Shown one piece after another: positions 43,204 to 54,847 of a DNA stretch of 64,000 nt. The stretch's first letter is position 1. Each line of letters begins with the position of its first letter. This DNA is from Aspidapion aeneum (taxonomy: Eukaryota; Arthropoda; Insecta; Coleoptera; Brentidae). Both the position numbers and the translations under genes were made by a program. The DNA is taken from contig OY755042.1 in NCBI GenBank assembly GCA_963576565.1, positions 5,322,112 to 5,386,111 on the forward strand, in the 5' to 3' direction. The notes below the pieces were generated by a model. The model saw only the letters and a list, made by a program, of their open reading frames with translations. It searched no databases and was not told where the DNA came from.

Positions 43204-43715
43204 TTAATGTTTATGTTGCCAAATCTGTTTACTTCGCTGTTATTCAGTCGCATCTTAGCTATGGTCTTCCATTTTGGGGTTCCTGCTCAGATTACCTTTT
43301 TAAATCTGTATTTATAATCCAAAAACTATAACTAGCGTTTTTTGCTAAATAAATGGTTTATATATTAAAAAAAAACGAGCAATTCTTTTGGTTTATTAGT
43401 CTTAACATTCTAACCCTAACATGCCTCTATAAACTGGAATCAACAGCACTAATTCATAAACATAAGAGGTTATTTTCTATTCAGGAGGCTACATACAGCA
43501 CGCGTCAAAGAGACAACATTCCACTACCTATATCTCATTCATCTCTCGTGCAAAATTCCATAATCTACAAAGGCATCCTATTGTTTAATCATCTTCAAGC
43601 AGACATAAACAATGTTCTAGATACATCTAGTTTTAGAAAACAATTTAAAAAATTATTGGTTAAACACGCGTTCTACACCTTTGACGAATTCTTTTCCCAT
43701 TCTTTCTAAATCTCA
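43204..43715 (+). pseudogene. Non-LTR retrotransposon C-terminal fragment
   Basis: The fragment starts with VIQSHLSYGLPFWGSCSDYL-type residues at about 43240. A ~35-bp disturbance lies at 43330. The frame 43353-43709 continues with ATYSTRQRDNIPLP, YKGILLFNHL and FRKQFKKLLVKHAFYTFDEF. These are hallmarks of a Jockey/CR1-type RT tail. No FADD palm is present. Confidence 0.8.
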
Positions 43716-44119
43716 AATCGTAAATCCATATATTGTCTCTATCCTTAATTATTTGCTACCATTACTATTTCCTCTGGCCATAACTGTAATTATGCTCTTT
43801 CCCCTACAATAGCTCACCTTACTTTTTTTTTATTATCTGTTCTTCTCTAATAACTCTAGTCAAATAATGTGTTACTTGTATACCTGCATATCTATTTTAT
43901 TTTATATATATATGTTTTTTTCAAGTACCTACTTTAATTTGTTTTTGTATTTTATTTTTATTATTCTTTTAACTATTTTAATTATTATTATTTTATCTTT
44001 AAATCTAGACGTCCCATTTGTTTTAATATTTTTAAGTTATTTTTATGCTAAATGTTCTGTATTACATATGTTATCATGAATGTACCTATATATTTTATAA
44101 TTAATTTAGTCTTTAAAAT
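43716..44119. other. AT-rich spacer
   Basis: Probably 3' UTR of the preceding LINE. The hydrophobic frame 43867-44079 reflects T-rich sequence and is not supported as a gene. Confidence 0.45.
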
Positions 44120-44300
44120 CGTATGAGAGTATTCGACAGGGATCTTATTGGTGTATGTTTCTTTGATCTCTCAAGAATCTCTATATGGCAAGGATATCTT
44201 GGTTTTGGGAGACTTTAATGTTTCAGAGTATGCAGATTTTATTGATGATAACTCTAGGCCAAATAACGAAACAAGCACACTTGAGCAATTCCACGCCAAG
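44120..44300 (+). pseudogene. LINE endonuclease domain fragment (left part)
   Basis: The frame 44148-44339 encodes GKDILVLGDFNVSEYADF, the catalytic GDFN motif of the apurinic-type endonuclease. It then reads STLEQF and is cut by a DNA transposon at about 44293. The same domain resumes at about 46536. Confidence 0.75.
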
Positions 44301-44973
44301 TCATCCAATTTACAAAAAAAGTGTTGCCGTGACATTTAATTTTTTTCTTTAATCATGCTTACTAAATGAAACAGCTTATGCTTAACCACTTTTGCACAAT
44401 TTTAGATTTTTTAATTCAATTAGTCTGTTGTACACGCATTTGAAAAGTCTAAAAACGGGCAAAATGGGACTTTAAAGAAAAAAATTATGCTCATAGTAAA
44501 CAGCACCTAAAAAAAATTAACCTAAAATTTTGAAAACATGCATAAAAGTAGTTTTCAAAAAAATGTGATGTTTAGCAAAATCTTTTATAGTGGCTTAATT
44601 AGAGCAATTTAAAGAATATCCAAAAAACGCAGAAATTTTCAAAGTTTTCATATTTTTTTGGGGTATAAATGTAATGTTTTTTTAAATTTTACTCAAGGAC
44701 TATATCTTCCTTATATAAAACATATTTAAAAAGTAGACGTTACCTTGGAGTTCCACAAAGCAGTTAAGAATGTCTGGGAAATCCCTCAACTTCAGCATCA
44801 AAAATGACCCTGTCTATCGGGGTGCTGGTGGTAATCAAGTAGAGTAAACTTTTCACTGTATCATATACTTTTAAGAACAAGAATAAAAAATTTGGGTCTG
44901 TAATCCTTAAGTTCACTACACATTTTTTTGTTATTTTAATATTTTTAGTGATGTTAAATTGCATCACAAATTA

Positions 44974-45128
44974 CAGGCGTTGGATCTACGGTGGGGGATG
45001 CCCCCCCCAAATCTGAAACTTTACTCAGTTTTGACACATAGAATACACCTTCTGGTCACTATGCAAAATAGTTTTGTGAAATATTTATTATATTTTCCCC
45101 CAAAATAAAGTTTCTAGATCCGCCCCTG
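44974..45128. mobile_element. Short hAT-like MITE (155 bp)
   Basis: The ends CAGGCGTTGGATCTA and TAGATCCGCCCCTG form an imperfect TIR. CAAATTA lies on both sides as a 7-bp repeat, with an 8th base differing, consistent with a hAT target duplication. Confidence 0.7.
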
Positions 45129-45754
45129 CAAATTAAGGTTTATCAGAAGGTAAAGTTTATTTATATGAGCACTGTTCAATAAATTATGATCTAAACTCTC
45201 TTCATAAGGTCACTACACAAATTTTTTTAAAGTTTATTTACTTTTTTAGTAGTTACCTACTGTCATATTTAAAAAATCGGAAAAGAAGTTGAGTTCTATA
45301 ATTTCAGAAACCGAACAAATTTTTTTTCTGAGCTTGAAGTAATTCAGCATCTATAGTTAAATCATCCAGAGGAGTGAAAAAATGGTGTCCAGTTGTTGTT
45401 TGTTTGAGATTTTAATGTAAAACAAATCGTTTCATAGTACTCCCAAACGCATCACATGGGCTTTTACCATGCGTTAGTTTTTTTAATCCGAGTGGTATAT
45501 GCAAAAATTTTCCAAGGGGGTTGGGAGAGGGGGCTTGAGTAAAAGCAAAGTCCTGGAAAACCATTTATTTCTTCTTTCAGAAAAATTCAATCTTTAGGAG
45601 AAGTTATTTAATGGTTTTGGAAAGATTAGGCCTCCAACCCTCCTGCGTACGCCACTGTTAAACCTGAACCATTTCTTTTACCAAAGAAACAAACTAATTA
45701 ATGTCTGTGTCTCACCAAAAATGTATTCTTAAAACTAAAAAAAAATTCCAACAG

Positions 45755-45820
45755 TGTACGAAGATGGGACTTGAACCCACAAACTAGGATCTCACGCAAA
45801 ACAGTATGTGCCTATAAATA
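45755..45820 (-). other. tRNA-like fragment (T arm and acceptor)
   Basis: On the minus strand GTGGGTTCAAGTCCCATC shows a perfect B box (GGTTCAAGTCC) with a T-stem pairing. The 5' half does not fold into a D arm. It is probably a SINE or pseudo-tRNA remnant. Confidence 0.5.
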
Positions 45821-46535
45821 AGACCCCTAACGATGATTTTTATATATAATTTTTTCCTTTTGCGACTCAATAAAAAAATTTTATTTTTCACATGCTTTAA
45901 CCAAATAGCTTAAAAGTTGATGTTAAAATGACAGACCCAGATTTTTTATTTTACTTTTATTGAGACGATACATTATCAAGTAAAACAACGCACAAGCGAA
46001 GTTTTAATAGACAGATAGACAATTTTTTTAGCCAAAGGTTGCCAATTCTAAGGTTTTTGCGGTTTTTTAATTTTAAAAAATTTAGTTTTCTGAAAGCAAT
46101 AGACCTAGAAATTTTTCTTTTGCCTTGTATGATAGTCAAGCCAGTGAGCTTTACTGTGCGTATAGACTTTTTTTGATGGACCATATTCCGCACCGGTGTA
46201 AATAATTAAAAATCGAGAAAATCATAATATTTACTATTTTTTTAAAACTATTTATGCCATGTCAAAAAAGTGAGGTTAATTTTTTTTCTGTATAGGATTA
46301 TCCAACCAATATTAAAGATTTCTTCCGTCAAATTTATTTTTACAGAAGATTTAATACAATAGAAACAAAAAAAATAAGGCCACAACTGATTTTCTTCTTT
46401 TTTTTACTTTTAAAGCGACATTAAAAATTTGTTAATTTGGCATTCCTAAGGACACTAATACATGTTATCAAAATTTGGATTTTTTTCGTGACATGGCAGC
46501 TACCCCCATTGGATGATTTGGCGACAATGTTGATT

Positions 46536-47645
46536 TGGCGTGGAATTACTCACTTATCAATATTTTTGATACATTTGAGCTTACTCAATTTAACACAATA
46601 AGAAATCAAAATAATCGGTTACTTGATCTTGTCCTATACAATGGTTCTCACTGTGAGGTTTACAAAGCTATTGACCTTATAAGCAATAAAGTTCCTCATC
46701 ACCCGCCACTGCTTATCAGTATATGTTTTAAAAGAAATGCTTCTCCTGCAAATAACAATGGTGAAGACAGCCAGTCATCGACTTCAACTTTAAAAAAGCA
46801 AATTTTAATGGTCTATATAATGATTTAGCACATATGGACTGGTCTTCTCTTTTTAGCCTCTCAGATATTAATATAGCATGTACCACGATTTATGATTCTC
46901 TCTACCCTGCCATTAATAATATGTATTCTCCAAAACTAAAAATCAAATATCCACCCTGGTACATTTATGAAATTAAAAAGGATATACATAGGAAAAACAA
47001 GCTTCACATAAAATATAAAAGGAGAAAAAACCCTGTAACATACCAAGAATTCACTACTCTTCAGAATAAAATAAAAAAAGATGTAATTACTCAACATCAG
47101 CTATGCATCAATTGTACAGAGCAACAAATTAATAGGACCCTAGTAGATTGTGGACTTACATTAACTTCAAACAACAATCTTTTACCCAGATGCCAGACAC
47201 TATGGTTTACAATGACACTCAAATATCTGACATCTCTCAGGTTGTTTCTGCCTTTGCAGATTTTTTTCATAAATCATTTAATGACCAAAATATCATGGCG
47301 AATCTACCCATTGGTACATCAAAAATGACTTTTCCCATCATAGATATTCAATCATTCTCTGAAGAAGTACTTCAAACCTTGAAGTCTGCAAAGAACAAAA
47401 TATCTAGTGGTCCAGATATTCTACCCTTATTGCTTGTAATGGATTGCTCCAGCATCCTTGCCAAACCTCCTAAACATCTGTATAATCTGTGTCTATCCAC
47501 TCAGTCCACACCCACTACCTGGAAACATTCTAAAGTAACATCTACAAAAAATCTGATAAAAAATTTGATAAAACTAACTAATAAAATCACTAATTATAGA
47601 CCCATCACAATCATAAATAACTTGCATAATAGAATAGAATTTTAA
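46536..47645 (+). pseudogene. LINE endonuclease (right part) and start of RT
   Basis: The frame 46535-46828 resumes the endonuclease: FELTQFNTIRNQNNRLLDLV, then PHHPPLLISICF, the conserved HPP end. After frame breaks come WYIYEIKKDIHRKNKLHIKY, FADFFHKSFN, SAKNKISSGPDILP and ITNYRPITIINNL, the beginning of the RT domain. It stops at about 47640, where another LINE begins. Multiple frameshifts; inactive. Confidence 0.8.
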
Positions 47646-48597
47646 ACTTGCTAAATTCATTTGGTTTTTTTCCTTCAACAAGAGATGCTACAAGGTTCGG
47701 TAAAACAAAGAATAGTTGTATCGACAATATATTCACAAATTATGAAAAAATTGAGATAAAAAATATTAATGCTCACTTATCAGACCACAATGGGTTAATA
47801 GCTACATTTTCAATAAACAAACATATCAATAAAGAAAAAATAGAAAAACGATCATACAATGAGTTCCAAAAGGATGTTTTTAGGCATGGCTTAAGCCGGG
47901 TTGATTGGCAGGGTTTGTTCTCCATTAGGGATGATAGAGTAAATGAGCAGTGGGAATATTTTCAGGGTAGGTTTCATACACTGTTCGATGAATGTTTTCC
48001 TAAGAAAATGTTTAACATAGATACAAAAAACCACGGACACAAGAAATTTTATCAAAATCCGCAAATAACTAACACAAAAAATATGCTAGATATTTTATTT
48101 ACTTTGAAAAAACATGATTTAAGATACAATGAGCAATATAATGAAACAAAAAAAGAATATAATAGGCTTCTTATAGATTCTCGGAAGGATTTTTATAATA
48201 GTAGGATAATGGAAAGTGATAACAAGTCAAAAGCTGTGTGGAATATTGTAAATGAGATAAAAGGTAAGTCAAAAAACAAAACTGAAATAAAATTATGTGG
48301 AAATGGTAGAGATATTGCTCAAAACTTTAACAATTTTATAACAATTTTACAATAAATGCAGTAAATGAGTTAGCAAACAATCTACCACAAATTGATTATT
48401 CTGATAATATCTCATACAACAACAACACAATGTTTCTTTCACCACTTTCGGAAATGGAAACTATTCAAATTATAAAAAATTTGAAAAATAAATACAGTAG
48501 CGGTTTTGATGAGGTTTCAAATAATTTGTTGAAGTTTTGTGCAACAGAATTAGCTACCCCTCTAATGCACATAATAAACAACTCTTTTCATTTAGAA
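47646..48597 (+). pseudogene. LINE B, left part (endonuclease end and RT start)
   Basis: The frame 47648-48355 encodes NSFGFFPSTRDATRFGKTKN, SCIDNIFTN, LSDHNGLIATF (the SDH catalytic motif) and the linker FYNSRIMESDNKSKAVWNIV. After a frameshift the frame at 48430-48600 encodes PLSEMETIQIIKNLKNKYSS, GFDEVSNNLLKF and MHIINNSF. It is then cut by LINE A. The RT continues at 51641. Confidence 0.85.
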
Positions 48598-51500
48598 CAT
48601 AGAACTCGTTTCACTTTTTTATCAAAACCTGCGTGGTTCAAAAACCAAACTTAAAGAAATATTCTGCTCTGCTCAAATAGAATCATATTCTGTCATTGCA
48701 TTAACCGAAACATGGCTTGACTCCACCATAAATGATGCTGAACTTCTTGACTCTCGTTACGCCGTATATAGAACTGACAGAAACTCTATAAACAGTACTA
48801 AATCAAAAGGAGGTGGAGTTATTCTTGCAATAAACGGCCGTTACAAATCTCACCGGCTAAACTTTAGTAACCCAGCCGTTGAAGAAATCTGGGTGTCAGT
48901 GTCGATTGGTGACGCAACTTACTGCGTCGGCTGCGTTTACATTCCTCCACACATGGGTATATCCGTTTATGAAGCCCACTTAAAGTCGGTATCAACAGCA
49001 GGCGAGTTGTTCGAAAGAGTTATAGTGGTTGGTGATTTTAACCTTCCTGACATTACATGGTCTCAAAACATCGAAGACTCGAGCTTCTTGCCTTCAGATG
49101 TTGCAGGTGACTACAATTTTGCGGAAGTCGCGTGCTCTCAAAACGTCAGTAAGTCCGGTTTTTCGCCGTCAAATTTGTTCAATGCAAAAGATGTGCTAGT
49201 GTGTGATACGTATGCATCTCTCGAACTAACTCAGTATAATGGGATAGTAAATCACCAAAATAAAATTCTTGATCTCTGTTTTGCAAACTTTGAGCTTAAG
49301 GCCGTAGTAAAGAGTGTTGGACTGGTTAAACCAGATCCATTGCACCCACCTTTAGAAATATTATTACATAGTAAATCCGCAAAAAATCTGGAACCTAAAG
49401 AGTGTTTTTACTATGACTTTAAAAATGCGGATTTCGCACGAATAAATAATTATTTTTTAAGTTTTAACTGGCTATCTATTCTGGATGATGATATTGATAA
49501 AACAACTAATAATCTGTACTCTGTCCTATTTTCGTGCTTCGATAATTTTGTTCCAGTTAAAGTGTTTAAACCTTCGTCTAAATTTCCTCAATGGTTTTCT
49601 CATGAACTAAAAAACTTAATTTTTCAGAAAAAGTTAGCGCATAAGAAATATAAACGTACTAACTGTGATATTGACTACGTTCATTTCAGCACTTTGAGAA
49701 GGCAATGTCAGTTATTATCTGCTCATTGCTATGAACTTTTCATAAAGGAAACAGAAAACTCTGTTAATGATAATCCAAATACTTTTTGGAAATTCATTCG
49801 CTCCAAATCGAGTACTGGAGCAGTGCCCCAGGAAATGCATTTGGACGATGCAACAGCAACAGAGGGTGAGGATGTGGCCAATTTGTTTGCCAGGTTCTTT
49901 TCGTCTGTGTTCAATGCAAAGAAAAACCATCCACAGGAAGTTGATAAAGAAATACATGATAATCTTAGCGAAATCACTATTGGCGCTGTTGCAGTAGAAA
50001 AAGCATTAAGTTCCCTTGACATCAAAAAAGGTAAAGGCCCTGATGGAATTCCAAACAGAGTCTTAAAGCTTTGCTCTCAAACACTCTACTATCCTCTTTA
50101 CCTGCTTTTTAACAGTTCTCTAAAATCTGGCAGATTTCCAAATGTCTGGAAACTTTCTTACATTACTCCCATTCACAAATCTGGCGATAAAAGTGACATC
50201 AAAAACTACAGGCCAATTAGTATTTTATCAGCACTTCCTAAAGTCTTTGAACAGTGTGTCATGGAAATTATGTCTGGCCATTTCCAGAGTAAAATTCTGT
50301 CACAACAACATGGCTTCACCCTTGGCCGGTCTGTAGATACAAACCTGTACTTGTTTACAAACCACATCTTTCAAAACTTTGATAAAGGGCTAGAGACACA
50401 TGCTATATACACTGATTTCAGCAAAGCCTTTGATAAAGTAAACCATTCTCTGCTGCTATTAAAACTTTCTTTTTATGGTTTATCTGCAGCTTTGCTAAAT
50501 TGGGTGGGCTCCTATCTGATCGACAGATGGCAGCAAGTTAAAATTAATGGTCACCTATCTAATCCATTCACAGTAACATCTGGCGTTCCCCAAGGGTCGC
50601 ACCTGGGACCCCTTTTTTTCATCCTCTTTATTAATGACCTTGGCGAATTACTCTCTTGTCATTTCCTAATGTTTGCTGACGATTTAAAACTTTTTATTAA
50701 AATCACGTCACTAAGAGATATTTTGCAGCTACAAAGAGATATTGACATTGTCTTCTCATGGTGCCAGGCCAATGATATGTCTTTAAATCCAGATAAATGC
50801 AAATTTTTAAGATTTAGCCGGCTAACCGTAAAATTGCCAGCTCAGTATTCTATTGATAACATTATTCTCGAGGAAGTTACAGTCATCAAAGATTTAGGTG
50901 TTTACCTGGATAGTGAACTGTCCTTCCACACCCATTATGAGAATATTATCAATAAGGCGAACCGTATGCTAGGGTTCATCAAAAGAACATGTAAGGACTT
51001 TACAAATGTTTTTGCATTGAAAACACTGTATATTTCATATTGTAGGTCAATACTTGAATTTTCTAATATTATTTGGTGTCCTTATAATCAAATCCACATA
51101 GACAGATTAAATAATGTCCAAAACAAATTTCTAAAGTTTGCATGCTACACTCTTTCAAAAACTGGCACACATCTTACAAGAGACTTAACTCAGTCCTACC
51201 TTAATCTGAACAGTTTGTCCAGCAGAAGAGAGTATTACGATGTGTGCTTTGTATATAAAATTTTTAACAACATTACTAAGAGTCCTGAATGTTTAGAAAC
51301 TCTTAAAATACATGTTCCAGCTTATCACACTCGTAACCAGTCTCTTCTACATGTGCCATACTGTAGAGCATTCTACTTGCTCCATTGTCCAGTAAACCGA
51401 ATATCAAACACTGCTAATAAACATTACTCTAAACTTGATTATTTTAATTTTTCAAACTTAGAAAAATTTAAATCAGCTGCAAAAAAATTTGTTCTTACAT

Positions 51501-51640
51501 AAAATTGTTTGGTGATTTATTATTGCTCATTGCTTGTGCAATAATAAGTTAGGATTTTAAACAACTGTATTTAATTTAATTTACTTGAAAATGTACCTTA
51601 TACGTTGATTAAATAAATAAATAAATAAATAAATAAATTT
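48598..51640 (+). mobile_element. LINE A, 5'-truncated, inserted inside LINE B
   Basis: The element runs from the truncated endonuclease start (LVSLFYQNLRGSKTKLKEIF) to a 3' UTR ending in AATAAATAAATAAATAAAT at 51610-51638. On removal, LINE B reads IINNSFH-L-GVFPDKLKLAKV continuously, so the insertion is clean with at most a few duplicated bases. Confidence 0.9.
48602..51502 (+). CDS. LINE A ORF2: endonuclease-reverse transcriptase, open for ~966 codons
   Basis: The open frame extends upstream of the first ATG (48893) to about 48602 without a stop. The endonuclease has TETWL (Glu at about residue 36 of the open frame), VVGDFNLPDI (about 145) and a final HPPLEILL. The RT has KSGDKSDIKNYRPISILSAL, HGFTLGRSVDTNL, IYTDFSKAFDKVNHSLLLLK, TSGVPQGSHLGPLFFILFIN and the catalytic LMFADDLKLF at about residue 690. 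The C-terminal tail ends FKSAAKKFVLT. ORF1 and the N-terminus of the endonuclease are missing, so it is probably not self-mobile. The intact frame suggests recent insertion. Jockey/CR1-type by motifs; clade not certain. Confidence 0.9.
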   Translation, partial: ELVSLFYQNLRGSKTKLKEIFCSAQIESYSVIALTETWLDSTINDAELLDSRYAVYRTDRNSINSTKSKGGGVILAINGRYKSHRLNFSNPAVEEIWVSVSIGDATYCVGCVYIPPHMGISVYEAHLKSVSTAGELFERVIVVGDFNLPDITWSQNIEDSSFLPSDVAGDYNFAEVACSQNVSKSGFSPSNLFNAKDVLVCDTYASLELTQYNGIVNHQNKILDLCFANFELKAVVKSVGLVKPDPLHPPLEILLHSKSAKNLEPKECFYYDFKNADFARINNYFLSFNWLSILDDDIDKTTNNLYSVLFSCFDNFVPVKVFKPSSKFPQWFSHELKNLIFQKKLAHKKYKRTNCDIDYVHFSTLRRQCQLLSAHCYELFIKETENSVNDNPNTFWKFIRSKSSTGAVPQEMHLDDATATEGEDVANLFARFFSSVFNAKKNHPQEVDKEIHDNLSEITIGAVAVEKALSSLDIKKGKGPDGIPNRVLKLCSQTLYYPLYLLFNSSLKSGRFPNVWKLSYITPIHKSGDKSDIKNYRPISILSALPKVFEQCVMEIMSGHFQSKILSQQHGFTLGRSVDTNLYLFTNHIFQNFDKGLETHAIYTDFSKAFDKVNHSLLLLKLSFYGLSAALLNWVGSYLIDRWQQVKINGHLSNPFTVTSGVPQGSHLGPLFFILFINDLGELLSCHFLMFADDLKLFIKITSLRDILQLQRDIDIVFSWCQANDMSLNPDKCKFLRFSRLTVKLPAQYSIDNIILEEVTVIKDLGVYLDSELSFHTHYENIINKANRMLGFIKRTCKDFTNVFALKTLYISYCRSILEFSNIIWCPYNQIHIDRLNNVQNKFLKFACYTLSKTGTHLTRDLTQSYLNLNSLSSRREYYDVCFVYKIFNNITKSPECLETLKIHVPAYHTRNQSLLHVPYCRAFYLLHCPVNRISNTANKHYSKLDYFNFSNLEKFKSAAKKFVLT

Positions 51641-53412
51641 TGGAGTTTTCCCTGACAAGTTGAAGTTGGCAAAAGTCAAACCTTTATATAAGAAAGGAGA
51701 TCCAAGTGAAATTGGAAACTACAGACCGATAAGTTTAATCTCCTCTTTTTCCAAAGTGTTTGAAATTGCTTTTTGTAACAGGCTCATGAGCTTTTTTGAT
51801 AAATATAACCTAATTAGTCCGGTGCAACATGGTTACAGAAAGGGTAAAAATATCGAGACAGCCATATATGATTTCTTACAAAAAATTACTGAGAGCCTAG
51901 AAAATAAATGTTTATCAATGGGTTTGTTTCTTGACTTGTCCAAAGCTTTTGATAGTTTAAATCACAGTATTCTCTTTAAAAAACTGGAAAAGTATGGTGT
52001 CAGAGGGACTGTGCAGGAGTGGGTGAGGTCGTACCTGTCGCAAAGAAAACAGATTGTTGTTGTGGAGAAGGATAATAATGTTCATCTTTCAAATGAAGGG
52101 CAACTTCCCAGAGGAATTCCTCAAGGGAGTGTTTTAGGTCCAACTCTATTCCTGATCTACATCAATGATCTTGTGGACGGAGTGGCAGGTGCAGACATTA
52201 TTCTTGCAAATTTTGCTGATGACACAAATGTGCTGGTGGTGTCTCCTTTGTTCAATGACTTGGTCGAGAAAACTTCTGATGCAATGGACAGGGTACAAAC
52301 CTGGTTTATCAAAAACCGACTGACATTGAACAGGGATAAGACCCAGTATGTGTGTTTTCATACTCAGCAAAAGACAGATATGCCCGACTCAATAAACATT
52401 CAATCAACTGAAGTTGCTCTGACATCAACAAATAAATTTCTAGGAATACATATAAATCAGAATTTGTCATGGGATGAACACATTGATGAATTAAACAAAA
52501 AATTAAGTAGTGTTTGCTATAGCCTAAAAGTTCTAAAAAACTACACAAGTTCAGATACAGTCAAAGTAGTATATTATGCAAACTTTCAGTCACTGGTGAG
52601 ATTTGGAATTATCTTTTGGGGAGGATCTAGTCGGTGTGAGAGCATATTTCTGACACAAAAAAGAGCTCTGAGGTTAATGTTAGGATTACGGTTTCTTGAG
52701 AGTTGTAGGGGCAAATTCAGGAACTTACAGGTATTGACAGTGTATGCAACTTACATCTATGAATGTTTAGTATTCTTGAGAGTTGAGACAAATTTATTGA
52801 GTTCACTTCACAACATGAATATAATACTAGAACCTTAAATTACAACTTTCCAATACATAGATTAACTTTAACTGAAAAGATGCCCACCTATGCTTGCATA
52901 AGTTTTTTTAACAAATTGCCAGAAAATTTAAAAAAGCAAAATAGTTTTAATATTTTTCAAAAAAAATTGCGCAATTTGCTTTTGGAAATCGAACCTTATA
53001 GTATCTCAGAGTTCCTTAACTATGCAATGTGATAAATTAACATCTGTGATAAAAAATAAAAATAGAAAGAATTGTGATATAAACTTGTTAAATAATAATA
53101 ATTAAAAAAAAAAAAGTTGCTAGTTGCCATTAAATGTTAAATGTCTAAATTTTAATTGTATTTTGTGGTTTTGGATGTCTATATTTACTTTTAAATTTTG
53201 ATATATGTGTTTTAAATTTTAAATTTTGTTATATGTGTTTTTTTTTTCTTTTTTAAACAATTTGCTTAAGTTAGGTATAATAATTGATCAATTAAAATTT
53301 ATTTTTTTGCTCCTTTTGACTACAATTCATTCTAACAGTTGTGCATTTTTTGTAATTGTATCAACGTTCTTATGAATAAAGATATTTCTATTCTATTCTA
53401 TTCTATTCTAAT
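51641..53412 (+). pseudogene. LINE B, right part (RT and 3' end)
   Basis: The frame to 52838 encodes VKPLYKKGDPSEIGNYRPIS, HGYRKGKNIETAIYDFL, LFLDLSKAFDSLNHSILFKK, RGIPQGSVLGPTLFLIYIND and NFADDTNVLV. It then has the thumb with NKFLGIHINQNLSWDEHIDE. A frameshift at about 52820 shifts the tail (YNTRTLNYNFPIHRLTLTEK, CISFFNKLPENLKK) into another frame ending at about 53030. The 3' UTR has AATAAAG at 53374 and ends in a (TTCTA)n tail at about 53385-53412. Confidence 0.88.
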
Positions 53413-54825
53413 CTTTCATCTTCTCAACTAACCTCGTCATTACTACTCAAACTATTGGAGATACGTTAGACAACTCTTCTCAATTGGACATAATATATAC
53501 AGATCTGTCTAAAGCCTTTGACAAACTGGATTGTCAAATCTTACTAAAAAAACTTTAATTATTTAGTTTTTCAGACAAACTTCTAAACTTTGTAAAATCA
53601 TGGCTCTCTGATTGAAAACAATTTGTCCAGTAAATGGAATTAACGCCCCTGATGATAGCTCTTCCTCTGGAGTTCCCCAAGGCTCCGTCCTTGGCCCATT
53701 ATTATTTGTTGTTTTTAGTAATGATGTATGTCTTAAACTGCAGTCAATGGTTTTACTATATGCGGATGATCTCAAGTTACTTTTCCGAATAAACTCTGTT
53801 GAAGACTGTCTATGGTTCCAAAAGGATTTGGACAGATGATTGCTTGGTGCAGCTCTAATAAACTTTTTGAACATTGACAAATGCCAGGTTCTATCCTTCA
53901 CTTTAAAAACACATCCAATTTTATTTAACCACTCACTAAATCAATCAATCTTATCTAGAACAGACTCTTTTCACATCCTAGGAGTTACTTTTGATAGCAA
54001 ATTATGATTTACAAAGCATTATGATACCATTATATTATATTATTAAGTGGTGAGTTTCAAAACATTACAACTCTTAAAACTTTAATCTTTTCATTTGTTA
54101 GATCAAAATAGAATATGCCTCTTTAGTTTGGTCACCAGAGTACCTACAACACACATATTGAGCATCTTGAAAGAACCCAGAGAAGATTTTTAAAATTATT
54201 ATATTGCAAAACCCATAGTAGGTACTTATCCTCCCCAGGGTTACCCTAAAGAAAGACTACTGGAGATGTTTAATATGCAATCCCTGTCTGATAGAAGGTG
54301 CTATTACTCTTAAGTGTTTCTTTTTAAATTACTTCATAATGAGATTGACTGCCCTGATTTATTAAACAAAATTAATTTTCTATGCCCTTGCTTATTTTCG
54401 AGACAGAATTTAACCTTTTTTTTGCCAAGGACATGAACAAATGAACTGCACTTCACTCCTCTCCATGTTATATGCAGAACTTATAATATAGCTGTAACAA
54501 AGATTTTGACATCTTTGATACTTCTATTTCTCAAATTCAAAGATTCTTTAATAGGTACTATATCCACTAATGGTACATAATATCCTTCTAATTAAGTATG
54601 TTCTCTCAATCCCAATAAGTTATACTGTTCTATTTTAATATTTTGTGTTCGTTCAGTGTCTGTCTGTCTGTGAACTTGATTTGTTTTATTTTTAACCACC
54701 TAGTTGATTAATTAGCTTTTTTTTTTAGTAAATTTTAGTTATTTAAGTTTGTTTTTTGTAAGTTTTTTCCTGCTTTGTAATTGGGTTATACCTGTTAACC
54801 AGTGTAGTAATAAATAAATAAACCA
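53413..54825 (+). pseudogene. LINE C, decayed RT fragment
   Basis: Scattered RT motifs: SQLDIIYTDLSKAFDKLDCQ at about 53480, SSSGVPQGSVLGPLLFVVFS and LYADDLKLLF in 53612-53839, then many stops. Similarity with C-terminal motifs (HILGVTFDSKL at about 53970) fades. The 3' end lies near 54820 in AATAAATAAATAAACC. Confidence 0.8.
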
Positions 54826-54847
54826 TTTTTCTCTCAAAATTACATCT

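Larger units (their letters stand above)
44288..46540. mobile_element. ~2.2-kb DNA transposon inserted in a LINE endonuclease domain
   Basis: Inverted termini: AATTCCACGCCAAGTCATCC at the left, and at the right, on the other strand, TAATTCCACGCCAAATCA followed by a second CGCCAAATCATCCAAT. CCGTGACA/TGTCACG words also match. The interior is AT-rich, without a recognisable transposase, and contains a small hAT MITE and a tRNA-like fragment. Target duplication was not resolved. Confidence 0.65.

Noticed and set aside
43867..44079. 70-aa hydrophobic frame
   Set aside because: It arises from a T-rich stretch, has no start context, and sits in probable LINE 3' UTR.
45505..45657. Third hAT MITE ending TGCGTACGCCACTG
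   Set aside because: Only the right terminus is visible; no left end or target duplication was found.
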